A DNA stretch of 64,000 nucleotides from Neobacillus niacini (GCF_023715415.1 NZ_JAMBOB010000005.1:431823-495822), one strand, 5' to 3'; shown: positions 33,890 to 42,608, numbered from the stretch's first letter. Notes: generated by a model from the sequence alone, not told the origin. Made by a program: numbers and translations.

Positions 33890-34543
33890 ATGAAAAAAAT
33901 ACTATATGGCCTTTACATCGTTATAATAATTGGGATTATTATTTGTATCGTTAATAGCGATATTTTTACAAGTAAGAATAGTGAAGCAATTGCAGCAGGT
34001 GAAAAGATTTATAACAAGCAGTGCTTGATTTGTCATGGTGAAAATGGCAAAGGTGAAGGCAAAAATGCTGGTACAGCTATTAATAATCAACAATATTTGA
34101 GTGCTTTCAGTGACAAAGACATTTTCAATAGTGTTAAATTTGGCAGAGAAGGTACAGGAATGCCTAGCTATGGACCAAGACTTTCAGAGGACGAATTAAA
34201 TAATGTTGTTGCTTATGTAAGGAATTGGCAGTCTGAAGAAATCGATTTTGAGGTTCCTAAAACAATTGCAGGTAATATTGTAAATGGTGAAAAACTATAT
34301 AATTTATATTGCCTTAACTGTCATGGCGAAGCGGGCAGCGGTAAATTAAAGATGGGAACTGCTCTATCAAATCCACAATTCTTGAAATTTACTACCGATA
34401 AGCAAATTTGGATTGGTACAGCATATGGCCGTGATGATACAAGAATGGCAGCATCATTGAAGGGCCTAGATGGAGTAAGAGAGCTTGAGAAAGAAGACAT
34501 TACGGATATTGTGACCTATATACGTTCGTTAGAAGCGAAATAA
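33890..34543 (+). CDS. Membrane-anchored dihaem cytochrome c
   Basis: 217-residue protein: one N-terminal membrane anchor (about residues 5-22) followed by two homologous class I cytochrome c domains. Haem sites are CLICH (Cys45-His49) and CLNCH (Cys141-His145); likely sixth ligands are Met91 (GTGMPSYG) and Met186 (DTRMAASL). It acts on the outer face of the membrane in electron transfer. It starts 10 bases after the candidate selenoprotein gene, so the two are one transcript, and it ends in a terminator before the ccm cluster that would mature it. Its redox partner is unknown. Confidence 0.92.
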   Translation: MKKILYGLYIVIIIGIIICIVNSDIFTSKNSEAIAAGEKIYNKQCLICHGENGKGEGKNAGTAINNQQYLSAFSDKDIFNSVKFGREGTGMPSYGPRLSEDELNNVVAYVRNWQSEEIDFEVPKTIAGNIVNGEKLYNLYCLNCHGEAGSGKLKMGTALSNPQFLKFTTDKQIWIGTAYGRDDTRMAASLKGLDGVRELEKEDITDIVTYIRSLEAK

Positions 34544-34544
34544 C

Positions 34545-34577
34545 AAAAACCCTGGATCTTCGGATTCAGGGTTTTTA
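34545..34577 (+). terminator. Terminator with UUCG tetraloop after the cytochrome gene
   Basis: 14-bp stem AAAAACCCTGGATC (34545-34558) / GATTCAGGGTTTTT (34563-34576), one G-U and loop TTCG. Confidence 0.92.
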
Positions 34578-34856
34578 GTATCTACTAAATTAACAAAACG
34601 TTCATTTTCTAGTCAATTAGGTATATAGGTTAGGGTTTATAGTACTAGATGGGATATATAAAAAACAGGGGGATATTTATGGAAAATGGATAAATGTGAA
34701 CATTCTGTGGGCATTTTTTGACAAAAACGCAACGTTTATACCTCATTTACAAAATGTTCATAAGTGAATCAACTATACATAGATGATTAATATTATATTT
34801 ATTTCAAAGAGGGCTATAGTGAAAATAGATTCTTTAGGAGCTCAAGGAGGATTAAC
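34578..34856 (+). promoter_or_regulatory. Upstream region of the ccm cluster
   Basis: About 280 bp without a gene. It contains a TTGACA (34718-34723) and an inverted pair TGAACATT (34697-34704) / AATGTTCA (34753-34760), which could be a regulator site. It is not a good match to the Fnr box TGTGAN6TCACA. I could not assign a convincing -10. Confidence 0.3.
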
Positions 34857-35921
34857 ATGCTTAAAAATAAGTTGCTGGCTTTATTTGTAATTACTTCATT
34901 TTTATCTAGTTTTATTATTTCAAACGCTAAGGCCGAAACAACCTTTCAGCCAGAGAAGTTTCCTTATACTGAAATGCAAATTCAGGTAATGCCAGAGTTT
35001 GATTACCCAGAAGGTTGGGAAAAAGATACCCCATCTTTACTTGTGGGACAATATGGAACTTTTACAAACAAAAGCGGGCAGGATTTTGATGGGAAGGTAG
35101 AATTAGCTGTTCCAGCTGGTGAAAAAGGCTTCCAAGCGTACTTAGTTGCTGAATTTCCAGAAGACAATAAGCCTGAAGTACAACGGCCATTTGATGTAGA
35201 TAAAGAAAAGGGAACGATTTCTTGGAAACCTTCAAAAGCAATTAAGAATAATGAATCATATAGATTCGTTGTCGAGTACTATACGAGCTCAGTGGATGTA
35301 AAGGATAAAAGAAGCTTTACATACGAATATAGCAACCCAACAGAGATTGGAACACTAGACGTAATCTTCTATGCTCCAATGGAGGCAAAAGAGATCACAC
35401 TGGAACCTAAGGCACCAAATAATACAAAAAGTGAATATGGGGAAGAGCTGTTCTACTACCAATACAAAGATGTAAAAGTGGGAGAAAGCTATAAATATTC
35501 ATTTTCCTATCAAAAAGATGGTTTCAAATCAACTTTAGATGCTATTAATGAGAAACAACCACCTAATGATGAAAACCATACTGGTGTTACTGGTACGGCA
35601 ACAGATCAAATTTCTGGTGGATCAGGTGGATCCACTAAAACAGATGGAAATCGCCCGCTAATTGGGATTGGTGGTGCAGTCGTTATTGGAATCGCCATCA
35701 TCATAGCTGGTGTGTTTGTTTACTTAGGATTAAAAGGGAAATCATATTCTACGACTAAAGCACCTAGTTCTAAAGCAGTAAACCAACACCCAAAAAAGCA
35801 GCAAAGTAAAAAAGAAACGAAGTCAATTAGTGTTGATGATAAAAAGGAATTACGTAAAAAGCTTTTAACTGGAAAGATTGATCAAGAGACGTACGATGAG
35901 GAAATGAAAAAATTAATCTAA
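34857..35921 (+). CDS. Unrecognised membrane-anchored beta-domain protein at the head of the ccm cluster
   Basis: I do not recognise this 354-residue protein. It has a cleavable-looking signal peptide (ends near SNAKAETT, about residue 26), a predicted beta-sandwich exterior of about 210 residues (LLVGQYGTFTNKSGQDFDG ... FVVEYYTSSVDV), a Gly/Ser-rich linker, one membrane helix (IGGAVVIGIAIIIAGVFVYLGL, about residues 275-296) and a basic cytoplasmic tail ending in a SHOCT-like helix (LRKKLLTGKIDQETYDEEM). The same overall plan appears in the protein at 39290. It is followed at 14 bases by ccmE, so it probably works in cytochrome c maturation, perhaps in apocytochrome or haem handling. AAGGAGG ribosome binding site. 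Confidence 0.8.
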   Translation: MLKNKLLALFVITSFLSSFIISNAKAETTFQPEKFPYTEMQIQVMPEFDYPEGWEKDTPSLLVGQYGTFTNKSGQDFDGKVELAVPAGEKGFQAYLVAEFPEDNKPEVQRPFDVDKEKGTISWKPSKAIKNNESYRFVVEYYTSSVDVKDKRSFTYEYSNPTEIGTLDVIFYAPMEAKEITLEPKAPNNTKSEYGEELFYYQYKDVKVGESYKYSFSYQKDGFKSTLDAINEKQPPNDENHTGVTGTATDQISGGSGGSTKTDGNRPLIGIGGAVVIGIAIIIAGVFVYLGLKGKSYSTTKAPSSKAVNQHPKKQQSKKETKSISVDDKKELRKKLLTGKIDQETYDEEMKKLI

Positions 35922-35935
35922 TGGGGTGAATAGGT

Positions 35936-36400
35936 GTGAAAAAGAACACAATCGTAATGCTTGGTGGATTTATTATCGCAGGGGCAATCGTTTTCTTACT
36001 TATGGCAGCTACACCAGGATCAAGCGGTATCGAATTAACAATGAAAGATCTCTTGGCTAACCAAGAAAAACATAAAGATGATTTTGTAACAGTAGAAGGA
36101 CTATTAATCGAAGAATCTATTAAATGGAATCCAGATAAAATTGAATTGAAATTTGATTTAGAAGATAACGAGGGAAACCTTATGCATGTTATCCATAACG
36201 GCACAAGGCCAGATAACTTCTCTGAAGGTGTTATTGTTATTCTCCAAGGTGCACCTACTAAGAAAAATACATTTGTCGCTGAAACAGTTAAAACAAGATG
36301 TCCTTCTAAATATGAGGGTGAAGATGTTGAAAACTATGATCCTGAAGCACATAAAAAACTATTAGATCAGCCACCAACAGAACCAGAAATTGCAAAATAA
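35936..36400 (+). CDS. ccmE: Haem chaperone CcmE, CxxxY variant
   Basis: 154-residue haem chaperone of System I: one N-terminal membrane anchor, then an OB-fold domain (DLLANQEKHKDDFVTVEGLL ... VIHNGTRPDNFSEG ... VILQGAP). The haem-attaching residue is normally His in HxxxY; here the motif is C-P-S-K-Y (Cys122, Tyr126), the form known from some delta-proteobacteria and archaea. The C-terminal tail is Glu/Pro-rich. It takes haem from CcmC and hands it to CcmF. GTG start after GGGGTG. Confidence 0.9.
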   Translation: MKKNTIVMLGGFIIAGAIVFLLMAATPGSSGIELTMKDLLANQEKHKDDFVTVEGLLIEESIKWNPDKIELKFDLEDNEGNLMHVIHNGTRPDNFSEGVIVILQGAPTKKNTFVAETVKTRCPSKYEGEDVENYDPEAHKKLLDQPPTEPEIAK

Positions 36401-36415
36401 TAAGAAGGTGACGAT

Positions 36416-38398
36416 ATGTACTTATTTGCTAACGCAACAATTTATGTAGGCTTAGCGCTTGCAATCTATTCACTCCTCATCATCACGCTGGGGATTAGCA
36501 CCAAAAATCAAAAATTAATTAATAGTGGTAAGGGTGGAGTAATAGCTATCCTAGTTTGTGCTTCCATGGCCATGCTTTCCTTATTTTACTTGCTAGCTAC
36601 TTCCCAATTTCAATATGAATATGTTACTGATTATACCAGCAGTGAGCTTCCAATTATTTATAAACTTACAGCATTATGGGCTGGGAATTCAGGCTCATTG
36701 CTGTTGTGGACTTTCTTCCTAGTTCTTTATACTGTAATGATTGCCTTCTCACGCAAAATGAGAGGAAATCCGATGGTTCCGTATATTTCAGCCATTCTAT
36801 TAGGAAATATCGTATTCTTCTTTTTAATCCTTGGATTTGTTGCTAAACCGTTTATACTGTTGGATCAAGTTCCAATTGAAGGTCATGGATTAAACCCAAT
36901 GCTGCAAAATCCGGGAATGATTATCCATCCAGTTACACTATACCTAGGTTATGTTGGACTTGCCATTCCATTCGCCTTCGCAATGGCAGCACTATTATTG
37001 AAAAATGTTGATGACTTCTGGATTAAAATGACTAGACGATGGACGATTATTGCATGGTTGTTCTTAAGTCTGGGTAATATCTTTGGCGGCCAGTGGGCAT
37101 ATGTTGAGCTTGGCTGGGGCGGTTACTGGGCATGGGATCCCGTTGAAAATGCCTCCTTTATGCCTTGGTTAACGGCAACTGCGTTCTTGCACTCAGTTAT
37201 GATTCAAGAGCGGAAAAACATGTTAAAGATTTGGAACATAAGCTTAATCATTACTTCTTATGCATTAACATTATTTGGAACATTCCTTGTTCGGAGTGGT
37301 GTTCTTACATCGGTTCACGCATTTGCTAACTCAAATCTAGGATTATACTTCCTAATCTTTATGGGTGTAATGGTCATTGGAGCATTGTATGTCTTAATGA
37401 GCCGTTACAACCTACTTAAACGTAGTGCAGGTGAGTTTAACTCCTATATTTCAAAAGAAAGTAGTTTCTTAATTAATAACCTATTGTTGGTGGGAGCGGC
37501 GTTTGGCGTATTCTGGGGAACAGTATTCCCATTAGTATCAGAAGCTGTACGCGGTACGAAGGTTACAGTAGGGATGCCATTCTTTAATACCGTTCAAGCT
37601 CCGATTCTATTATCTATGATGTTTGTAATGGCGGTATGTCCATTACTTGCTTGGCAAAGGTCATCATTAAAAAACTTAAAGAAAAACTTCTTGATTCCAG
37701 CAATTCTTGCTGTTACAGCAATGGCTTTAATGGTTGTACTTGGAATACAAAAAGCCTGGGCAGTAATCGGCTTTGGAGTGATCGTTCTTCTCTTAATCAC
37801 TCACTTCCTTGAGTTTTACCGTGGAGTAAAAGCAAGAAGGAAAATGACAAATGAAAAAGTCTATCTATCACTCTATCGCTTAATGACTAAAAACCGCCGC
37901 CGTTATGGAGGGTATATGGTTCATATTGGGATAGCGTTTATCGCAATGGGAATAATCGGGTCACAAAACTATGACGTACAAACTATGAAAACTGTAAAAT
38001 TAGGAGATTCCATCGAACTGAAGGATTACCGTATTAATTACGAGCGTCTTGATCAGAAAAAAGAGGGTATAAATGATATCGTTTATGCGGAAATGACAGT
38101 ATTCAAAAACGGTAAACGAATCGGAAATATCCAGCCTGAAAAAGTTTTCTATGGCAACTGGGATCAGCCATCATCAGAAGTTGGACTAATCACATCCTTA
38201 AAAGAGGATTTGTATGTTGTATTAAGTGATTGGGAGAATGATGGAAAAGCAACCTTTATTGTAAAAATTAATCCAATGATTGCTTGGCTATGGATTGGAT
38301 CTTTTATGATTGTTATCGGCTCACTGTTTGCTGTGTGGAATGGAAAATATCAAAATATTACTCCAAGATACACAGGAGTACGCAAAGAGGTGTCTTAA
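36416..38398 (+). CDS. ccmF: Cytochrome c haem lyase subunit CcmF
   Basis: 660-residue polytopic membrane protein, the System I haem-ligation subunit. It has about 14-15 hydrophobic segments and the Trp-rich haem-handling loop VELGWGGYWAWDPVENASFM (WWD-type domain). Another conserved region is HPVTLYLGYVGLAIPFAFA with an invariant His. A large external segment near residues 520-620 precedes the last helix. It lies between ccmE and ccmH, its functional partners. GAAGGTGA ribosome binding site. Confidence 0.95.
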   Translation: MYLFANATIYVGLALAIYSLLIITLGISTKNQKLINSGKGGVIAILVCASMAMLSLFYLLATSQFQYEYVTDYTSSELPIIYKLTALWAGNSGSLLLWTFFLVLYTVMIAFSRKMRGNPMVPYISAILLGNIVFFFLILGFVAKPFILLDQVPIEGHGLNPMLQNPGMIIHPVTLYLGYVGLAIPFAFAMAALLLKNVDDFWIKMTRRWTIIAWLFLSLGNIFGGQWAYVELGWGGYWAWDPVENASFMPWLTATAFLHSVMIQERKNMLKIWNISLIITSYALTLFGTFLVRSGVLTSVHAFANSNLGLYFLIFMGVMVIGALYVLMSRYNLLKRSAGEFNSYISKESSFLINNLLLVGAAFGVFWGTVFPLVSEAVRGTKVTVGMPFFNTVQAPILLSMMFVMAVCPLLAWQRSSLKNLKKNFLIPAILAVTAMALMVVLGIQKAWAVIGFGVIVLLLITHFLEFYRGVKARRKMTNEKVYLSLYRLMTKNRRRYGGYMVHIGIAFIAMGIIGSQNYDVQTMKTVKLGDSIELKDYRINYERLDQKKEGINDIVYAEMTVFKNGKRIGNIQPEKVFYGNWDQPSSEVGLITSLKEDLYVVLSDWENDGKATFIVKINPMIAWLWIGSFMIVIGSLFAVWNGKYQNITPRYTGVRKEVS

Positions 38399-38399
38399 T

Positions 38400-38903
38400 A
38401 TGAAAAATAAATTTTATATTGGACTCCTCCTAATTGCCTTTATTTTTCAGGCATCAATTTTTCAAGTAGAAGCAAAAGAGTTTGACTACAAATCTAAGGA
38501 ATTCGAAGCAGCCGCATCTCAATTTATGTGCACATGCGGCTGTGGTCAAGACCACTTTGAATGCGATCCTAAGACTTGTAATCTCACCATTGGCTTTAAG
38601 GAAGACATCGTTGAAATGATGAATAAGGGCTGGGATAAAGACAAGATTCGTGAATACTATGTCAATATTTATGGTGAAGAAATTTTAACAGCTCCAGAAA
38701 AAAGCGGATTCAGTTTAGTTGCTTGGGTAATGCCTTTTGTCGCTTTGGCTATTGCAGGTGCAGCGATATTCTTTATCATTCGTAAATGGGTGAAGAAAAA
38801 AGGAAGCGAGGAACTATCCGCAGACAACGAAATCGAAAAGGATGAAGTGGAAGAAGAAATCCTCTCATCTATGATTGAAGAAGAACGCAAAAAGTATCTT
38901 TAG
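38400..38903 (+). CDS. ccmH: Cytochrome c maturation thiol protein CcmH, Cys-rich variant
   Basis: 167-residue protein with a signal peptide or anchor, a CcmH/CycL-type extracellular domain, one membrane helix (LVAWVMPFVALAIAGAAIFF) and a charged tail. The usual active site LRCxxCQ is replaced by a cluster C-T-C-G-C (Cys44, 46, 48) with Cys55 and Cys60, while the following helical part (GFKEDIVEMMNKGWDKDKIREYYVNIYGEEIL) fits CcmH. It should reduce the apocytochrome CxxCH disulfide. The start overlaps the ccmF stop region (TAATATG). Confidence 0.88.
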   Translation: MKNKFYIGLLLIAFIFQASIFQVEAKEFDYKSKEFEAAASQFMCTCGCGQDHFECDPKTCNLTIGFKEDIVEMMNKGWDKDKIREYYVNIYGEEILTAPEKSGFSLVAWVMPFVALAIAGAAIFFIIRKWVKKKGSEELSADNEIEKDEVEEEILSSMIEEERKKYL

Positions 38904-38915
38904 GATGTGAACATA

Positions 38916-39293
38916 ATGCAAGAAATCTCGATCATTTCAATGATATTTACCGCAGCCCTTGTGCTCGTTTGTTTATTTCTCGTCCTTGCACCCATCTTTT
39001 CTTGGAATTCATATTTAAGTTTTGCGAATAAGGGTCAGGATTCCGCTACCAATAAAGAAGTGCTTTTATCCACTCTAAATGAACTAGAGTTTGAATACAA
39101 AATGGATAAAATTTCACATGTAGATTACAAAAATCTAAAGAAGCAATATGAATCCCAAGTAGTCAGCATTATGAAGGAAGAGGAAGAGCAAATAACATCT
39201 CAAACAGTTGACAAGGATTTAATGGCTGAAATAGAAAGCGAAATTGAAGCGACTATGAAGAGTCATAAGAATAATAAGGGGGGAGGAAAGTGA
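38916..39293 (+). CDS. CcmI-like small membrane protein
   Basis: About 125 residues: one N-terminal membrane helix (ISMIFTAALVLVCLFLVLAPIF) followed by an alpha-helical, charged cytoplasmic region (LNELEFEYKMDKISHVDYKNLKKQYE). This is the pattern of the N-terminal part of CcmI, which assists apocytochrome delivery, but there is no TPR domain. The ATG at 38916 is used because TTAGGATG precedes it. The stop overlaps the next gene start. Confidence 0.7.
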   Translation: MQEISIISMIFTAALVLVCLFLVLAPIFSWNSYLSFANKGQDSATNKEVLLSTLNELEFEYKMDKISHVDYKNLKKQYESQVVSIMKEEEEQITSQTVDKDLMAEIESEIEATMKSHKNNKGGGK

Positions 39294-40285
39294 TTAAGAA
39301 AGTCACCGTTTTCCTTCTCGGACTGCTGCTGCTCATTCCATTAAATGGAATGGCAGCAGGGGAATCAGCGATATCCGTTGATATGCATTACCTAGTCGTC
39401 AGCCCTGCAGAAGATGGTTCAACTAATATGATGAATATGGTGAACTATACCAATACTTCAGCAGAGGAACTTAAAGGGGACGGCAATGGTGAAGCAGTAC
39501 TAAATGTTACTATTCCGACAGGAGCAACAGGGTTTACCTTTTTAGATAATAAAATTGCCCAAAAACAGGTCGATACAGGATTCATCACAACAGACCCTAT
39601 CCCAGCCAATCAGACAATTGTTTTGCCATACAGTTACAGAATTCCAAAGGGTGAGGAAATTAACCTGAGCTTTGACTATCCTGTACAAATGATGCAAATT
39701 CTTGTTCCAGAGGGAATGGGCAGTATTGAATTTAAGAACATTACAGCAACTAATCAAGGCCTTTTCAAGATGGATGATCAAAATTATCAGGGATACAGTG
39801 TTGAAGGCATCCAAGCAAAACAAGCCTTTACAATGATTTATGACAAAGATAAACAGCCATCTGCAAGTGCTGCTTCAGGCTCTACTGAACAAGGTACAAG
39901 TGAAACTAGTGGAAGTGTAACAAAAACAGCACCTGCCTTCCATAATCCTGGTCATCTTCGCATGTGGTCACAATCTCCTCTGCGCAGTTGGGATCCACAT
40001 GTTTTCTTAATTGTAATGGCTGCTATTATTATTGCAGCGATGTCTTATTTTGCTTACTTTAGAATGAAGGCGAGAGCGGAAGAGAAAAGACTTGGTGCTG
40101 ACAAGGAAGAAAATGCATTTAAGAATTTAATGGCTAAGCAAAAAGCGATTATGGATAAAATCCTCGAATTAGAAGAAAATTTCGATGAGGGAAATATGTC
40201 AGAAGAGGATTATCAAGCCAAACTGTCTGCATATAAGCAGCATTTAGTTCAAGTTAAGATGAATTTACGCCAATTTGTAGAGTAA
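39290..40285 (+). CDS. Second unrecognised membrane-anchored beta-domain protein in the ccm cluster
   Basis: 331 residues, GTG start overlapping the previous TGA, with GGGGGAGG before it. Signal peptide (to about residue 22, GMAAGES), a beta-rich exterior of about 170 residues (MMNMVNYTNTSAEELKG ... IPTGATGFTFLDN), a Ser/Thr/Gly linker, a segment with HNPGHLRMWSQSPLRSWDPH, a membrane helix (FLIVMAAIIIAAMSYFAYF) and a helical SHOCT-like tail (LEENFDEGNMSEEDYQAKL). It resembles the 34857 protein in plan and in its exterior start, so the two may be a pair. Function unknown; the ccm context suggests haem or apocytochrome handling. Confidence 0.8.
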   Translation: MIKKVTVFLLGLLLLIPLNGMAAGESAISVDMHYLVVSPAEDGSTNMMNMVNYTNTSAEELKGDGNGEAVLNVTIPTGATGFTFLDNKIAQKQVDTGFITTDPIPANQTIVLPYSYRIPKGEEINLSFDYPVQMMQILVPEGMGSIEFKNITATNQGLFKMDDQNYQGYSVEGIQAKQAFTMIYDKDKQPSASAASGSTEQGTSETSGSVTKTAPAFHNPGHLRMWSQSPLRSWDPHVFLIVMAAIIIAAMSYFAYFRMKARAEEKRLGADKEENAFKNLMAKQKAIMDKILELEENFDEGNMSEEDYQAKLSAYKQHLVQVKMNLRQFVE

Positions 40286-40308
40286 CGTCGGAATGCGAGG
40301 GATACTTG

Positions 40309-41013
40309 ATGATTGAAATAAAGAAGCTTACAAAGCAAGCCGACAATAAGTTAATTCTTCGAGGTGTGGACCTATCAATTAAGCAAGGTGAAACGGTTGC
40401 TATTCTTGGTCCAAATGGAGCGGGTAAAAGTACACTTTTAAAAGTACTGGCAACATTAATAAAGCCTACTTCAGGCCATGTAAAGATTAACGGATTGAAT
40501 CTTAAAAAGGATCATATAAAAGTAAAAAAACTGTTTGGGTATTTACCGCATTCCAGCTTACTCTACGATCATTACACACCACTAGAGAATTTATTGTTTT
40601 TTGGTGAGCTGTATGGCGTCAAGGACGTTGAAAATAGAGCAAGACAATTGGTAAAAGAAGTAGGATTGTCATTCTTTATTAATGAACCAGTTAAGAATTT
40701 CTCCCGAGGGATGATTCAGAGGATTGCGATAGCAAGGGCCATTATCCATGAACCGAAAATCATGCTTCTAGACGAACCGCATACTGGATTGGATCAAGGT
40801 GCGATTACGATTCTAAATAATGTTGTTCTTTCCATGAAAGAAAAGGGATGTACCACATTAATGGTTACTCATGATTTCAAACAAGCAGCTGAAATCTGCG
40901 ATCGAATTATTATTGTGAAGAACGGAAAGATTGCTGATGATTTTAGCATTAATAATAAATCATTAGGTTTAGTTTCTGAAAAATACGAGGCTTTAGTGGA
41001 GGGAGTATTGTAA
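40309..41013 (+). CDS. ccmA: Haem exporter ABC ATPase CcmA
   Basis: 234-residue ABC ATPase. Walker A GPNGAGKSTLL, signature NFSRGMIQRIAIARA (degenerate: SRGM instead of SGGQ), Walker B IMLLDEPHTGLD, switch His in MVTHDFKQA. With CcmB and CcmC it drives release of haem-loaded CcmE. Its place directly before ccmB and ccmC fixes the identity. The ATG at 40309 is preceded by GCGAGGGAT. The gene ends overlapping the ccmB start (TAATG). Confidence 0.92.
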   Translation: MIEIKKLTKQADNKLILRGVDLSIKQGETVAILGPNGAGKSTLLKVLATLIKPTSGHVKINGLNLKKDHIKVKKLFGYLPHSSLLYDHYTPLENLLFFGELYGVKDVENRARQLVKEVGLSFFINEPVKNFSRGMIQRIAIARAIIHEPKIMLLDEPHTGLDQGAITILNNVVLSMKEKGCTTLMVTHDFKQAAEICDRIIIVKNGKIADDFSINNKSLGLVSEKYEALVEGVL

Positions 41014-41687
41014 TGTTTAGAGCAGCCCTCACAATTGCAAAAAAAGATATTTATTCTGAACTCAGAACAAAACAAGTTTTGGGTACGATGATTATATTTG
41101 CTGGGTTAGTCATCTTAGTCCTTAGCTTTGCTTTTGATCCAGCCAACAATACGACAAAAGCAGTGATTCCAGGTGCTGTCTGGATCATAATTGTATTTTC
41201 GGGAATCTTAGGCCTTAATCGCTCGTTAGTATCTGAGCAGCGGAATGATACGATGCATGGTTTATTGGTTGCACCAATGGAGGCCTCTAGTATTTATTTG
41301 GGCAAATTCATGGCAAACTTCTCGATGATATTAATAGTAGAAATTGTAGCAGTTCCTTTCCTATTTCTACTATTTGATTTTAAAGTGAATGGCAGTATTT
41401 TATACTTTATTTTAGTATTGTTTGTTGGGAGTTTTGGATTTATTGCCATTGGAACTTTCTTGGCCGCATTAGCTTCCAATTCCAAGAGCAGTGAGATGCT
41501 ATTGCCGCTTTTGCTCTTCCCAATGACAAGCCCAGTATTAATTGGTGTTACCCAAGCAACAAAAATTATTCTTACTAATATGGAGAAATTACCGAGTGCT
41601 ATTGCCTGGCTGCAATTGGTCGCTGCCTATGATGTAATTTTCTTTGTACTATGCTTTTTACTAATTGAGTACGTTCTGGAGGTTTAA
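41013..41687 (+). CDS. ccmB: Haem exporter membrane subunit CcmB
   Basis: 224-residue membrane protein with six hydrophobic segments. It starts ARKD-like (ALTIAKKDIYSELRTKQVLGTM) and includes LGLNRSLVSEQRNDTMHGLL, the CcmB family hallmark where the cytoplasmic loop contacts CcmA. ATG overlaps the ccmA stop. Together with CcmA it forms the ABC module of cytochrome c maturation System I. Confidence 0.93.
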   Translation: MFRAALTIAKKDIYSELRTKQVLGTMIIFAGLVILVLSFAFDPANNTTKAVIPGAVWIIIVFSGILGLNRSLVSEQRNDTMHGLLVAPMEASSIYLGKFMANFSMILIVEIVAVPFLFLLFDFKVNGSILYFILVLFVGSFGFIAIGTFLAALASNSKSSEMLLPLLLFPMTSPVLIGVTQATKIILTNMEKLPSAIAWLQLVAAYDVIFFVLCFLLIEYVLEV

Positions 41688-41690
41688 AAG

Positions 41691-42452
41691 ATGAGTATGA
41701 ATCTTGAAAGAGAAAAGGCGTCCTTCGAGGTAGCAGATTGGGCTCCGATAAAAATTTCACTGCTTACCAAAATATTATACGGTGGCATGGTAGTGACCAT
41801 GTTAGCGGCATTCTACTTTATTTTTCTTTATGCAGAAATTGAAAAGACAATGGGAGCTGTACAAAAGATATTTTATATGCATGTTCCATCAGCATGGGTA
41901 GCATTTTTAGCCTTCTTTGTAACATTTGTTTTCAGTATATTATTTTTAATCAAACGCAAACGAATTTATGACACGTATGCTTACGTATCTGCTGAAATTG
42001 GCGTTGTATTTACAATCATTGTATTAACAACAGGTCCTATTTGGGCAAAGTCTTCATGGAATACATGGTGGGCTTGGGAACCACGCCTAACGACAACACT
42101 TATTCTTTTCTTCCTTTTTGTAGCCTATTTGATGGTTCGTCAGATGGATGGTGTTTGGGATAAAAAAGCTAGATTAGCTGCAGTATTTGGAATTATCGGA
42201 TTTGCAGATGTTCCAATCGTATTCTTTGCGATTCGCTGGTGGCAATCTAAATTTCATCCAATCGTATTCGGAGATGGTCCATCACAACAAGGCGGTGGAA
42301 TAGCACCAAGTATGCTTGTTGCTTTATTAGTGACGATTACGGCCTTTACTTTCCTTTATGCCTACCTTCTTCATAAAGGAGTATCCTTTGAAAATATGAA
42401 ACTTAAAGTTGACCAGTACAAAGAAAAATTACGTGAAAGATTAGAAAACTAG
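41691..42452 (+). CDS. ccmC: Haem handling protein CcmC
   Basis: 253-residue membrane protein with six helices and the WWD-type haem loop: SSWNTWWAWEPRLTTTLILF. Flanking conserved His positions are in FYMHVPSAWVAF and after the loop. CcmC loads haem onto CcmE. It follows ccmB by three bases and is followed by a very small CcmD-like gene, the usual order. RBS TGGAGGT overlaps the end of ccmB. Confidence 0.95.
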   Translation: MSMNLEREKASFEVADWAPIKISLLTKILYGGMVVTMLAAFYFIFLYAEIEKTMGAVQKIFYMHVPSAWVAFLAFFVTFVFSILFLIKRKRIYDTYAYVSAEIGVVFTIIVLTTGPIWAKSSWNTWWAWEPRLTTTLILFFLFVAYLMVRQMDGVWDKKARLAAVFGIIGFADVPIVFFAIRWWQSKFHPIVFGDGPSQQGGGIAPSMLVALLVTITAFTFLYAYLLHKGVSFENMKLKVDQYKEKLRERLEN

Positions 42453-42465
42453 GAGGAATTTTATT

Positions 42466-42591
42466 ATGGAATTCATGTATGGAGCCTATTCAGTTGTTTG
42501 GTTAGTTATTTTTGGTTATATGCTTCTTATTGGAAAGCGTCATAGCAGCCTGAAAAAAGATATTGAGTTTTTAAAACAACTAGATAAATAG
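42466..42591 (+). CDS. ccmD: CcmD-like small membrane protein
   Basis: A 41-residue protein: EFMYGAYSVVWLVIFGYML membrane helix followed by a short basic tail (GKRHSSLKKDIEFLKQL). CcmD proteins have exactly this plan (short, one helix, Tyr/Trp before the helix) and sit after ccmC, tethering CcmE to CcmABC. TAGGAGGAA ribosome binding site 7 bases before the ATG. Confidence 0.85.
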   Translation: MEFMYGAYSVVWLVIFGYMLLIGKRHSSLKKDIEFLKQLDK

Positions 42592-42608
42592 GGTTGTTAG
42601 GAGGAAGC

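Noticed and set aside
34690..34712. Fnr box at TGTGAACATTCTGTGG
   Set aside because: The right half does not match TCACA, so it is only a partial resemblance.
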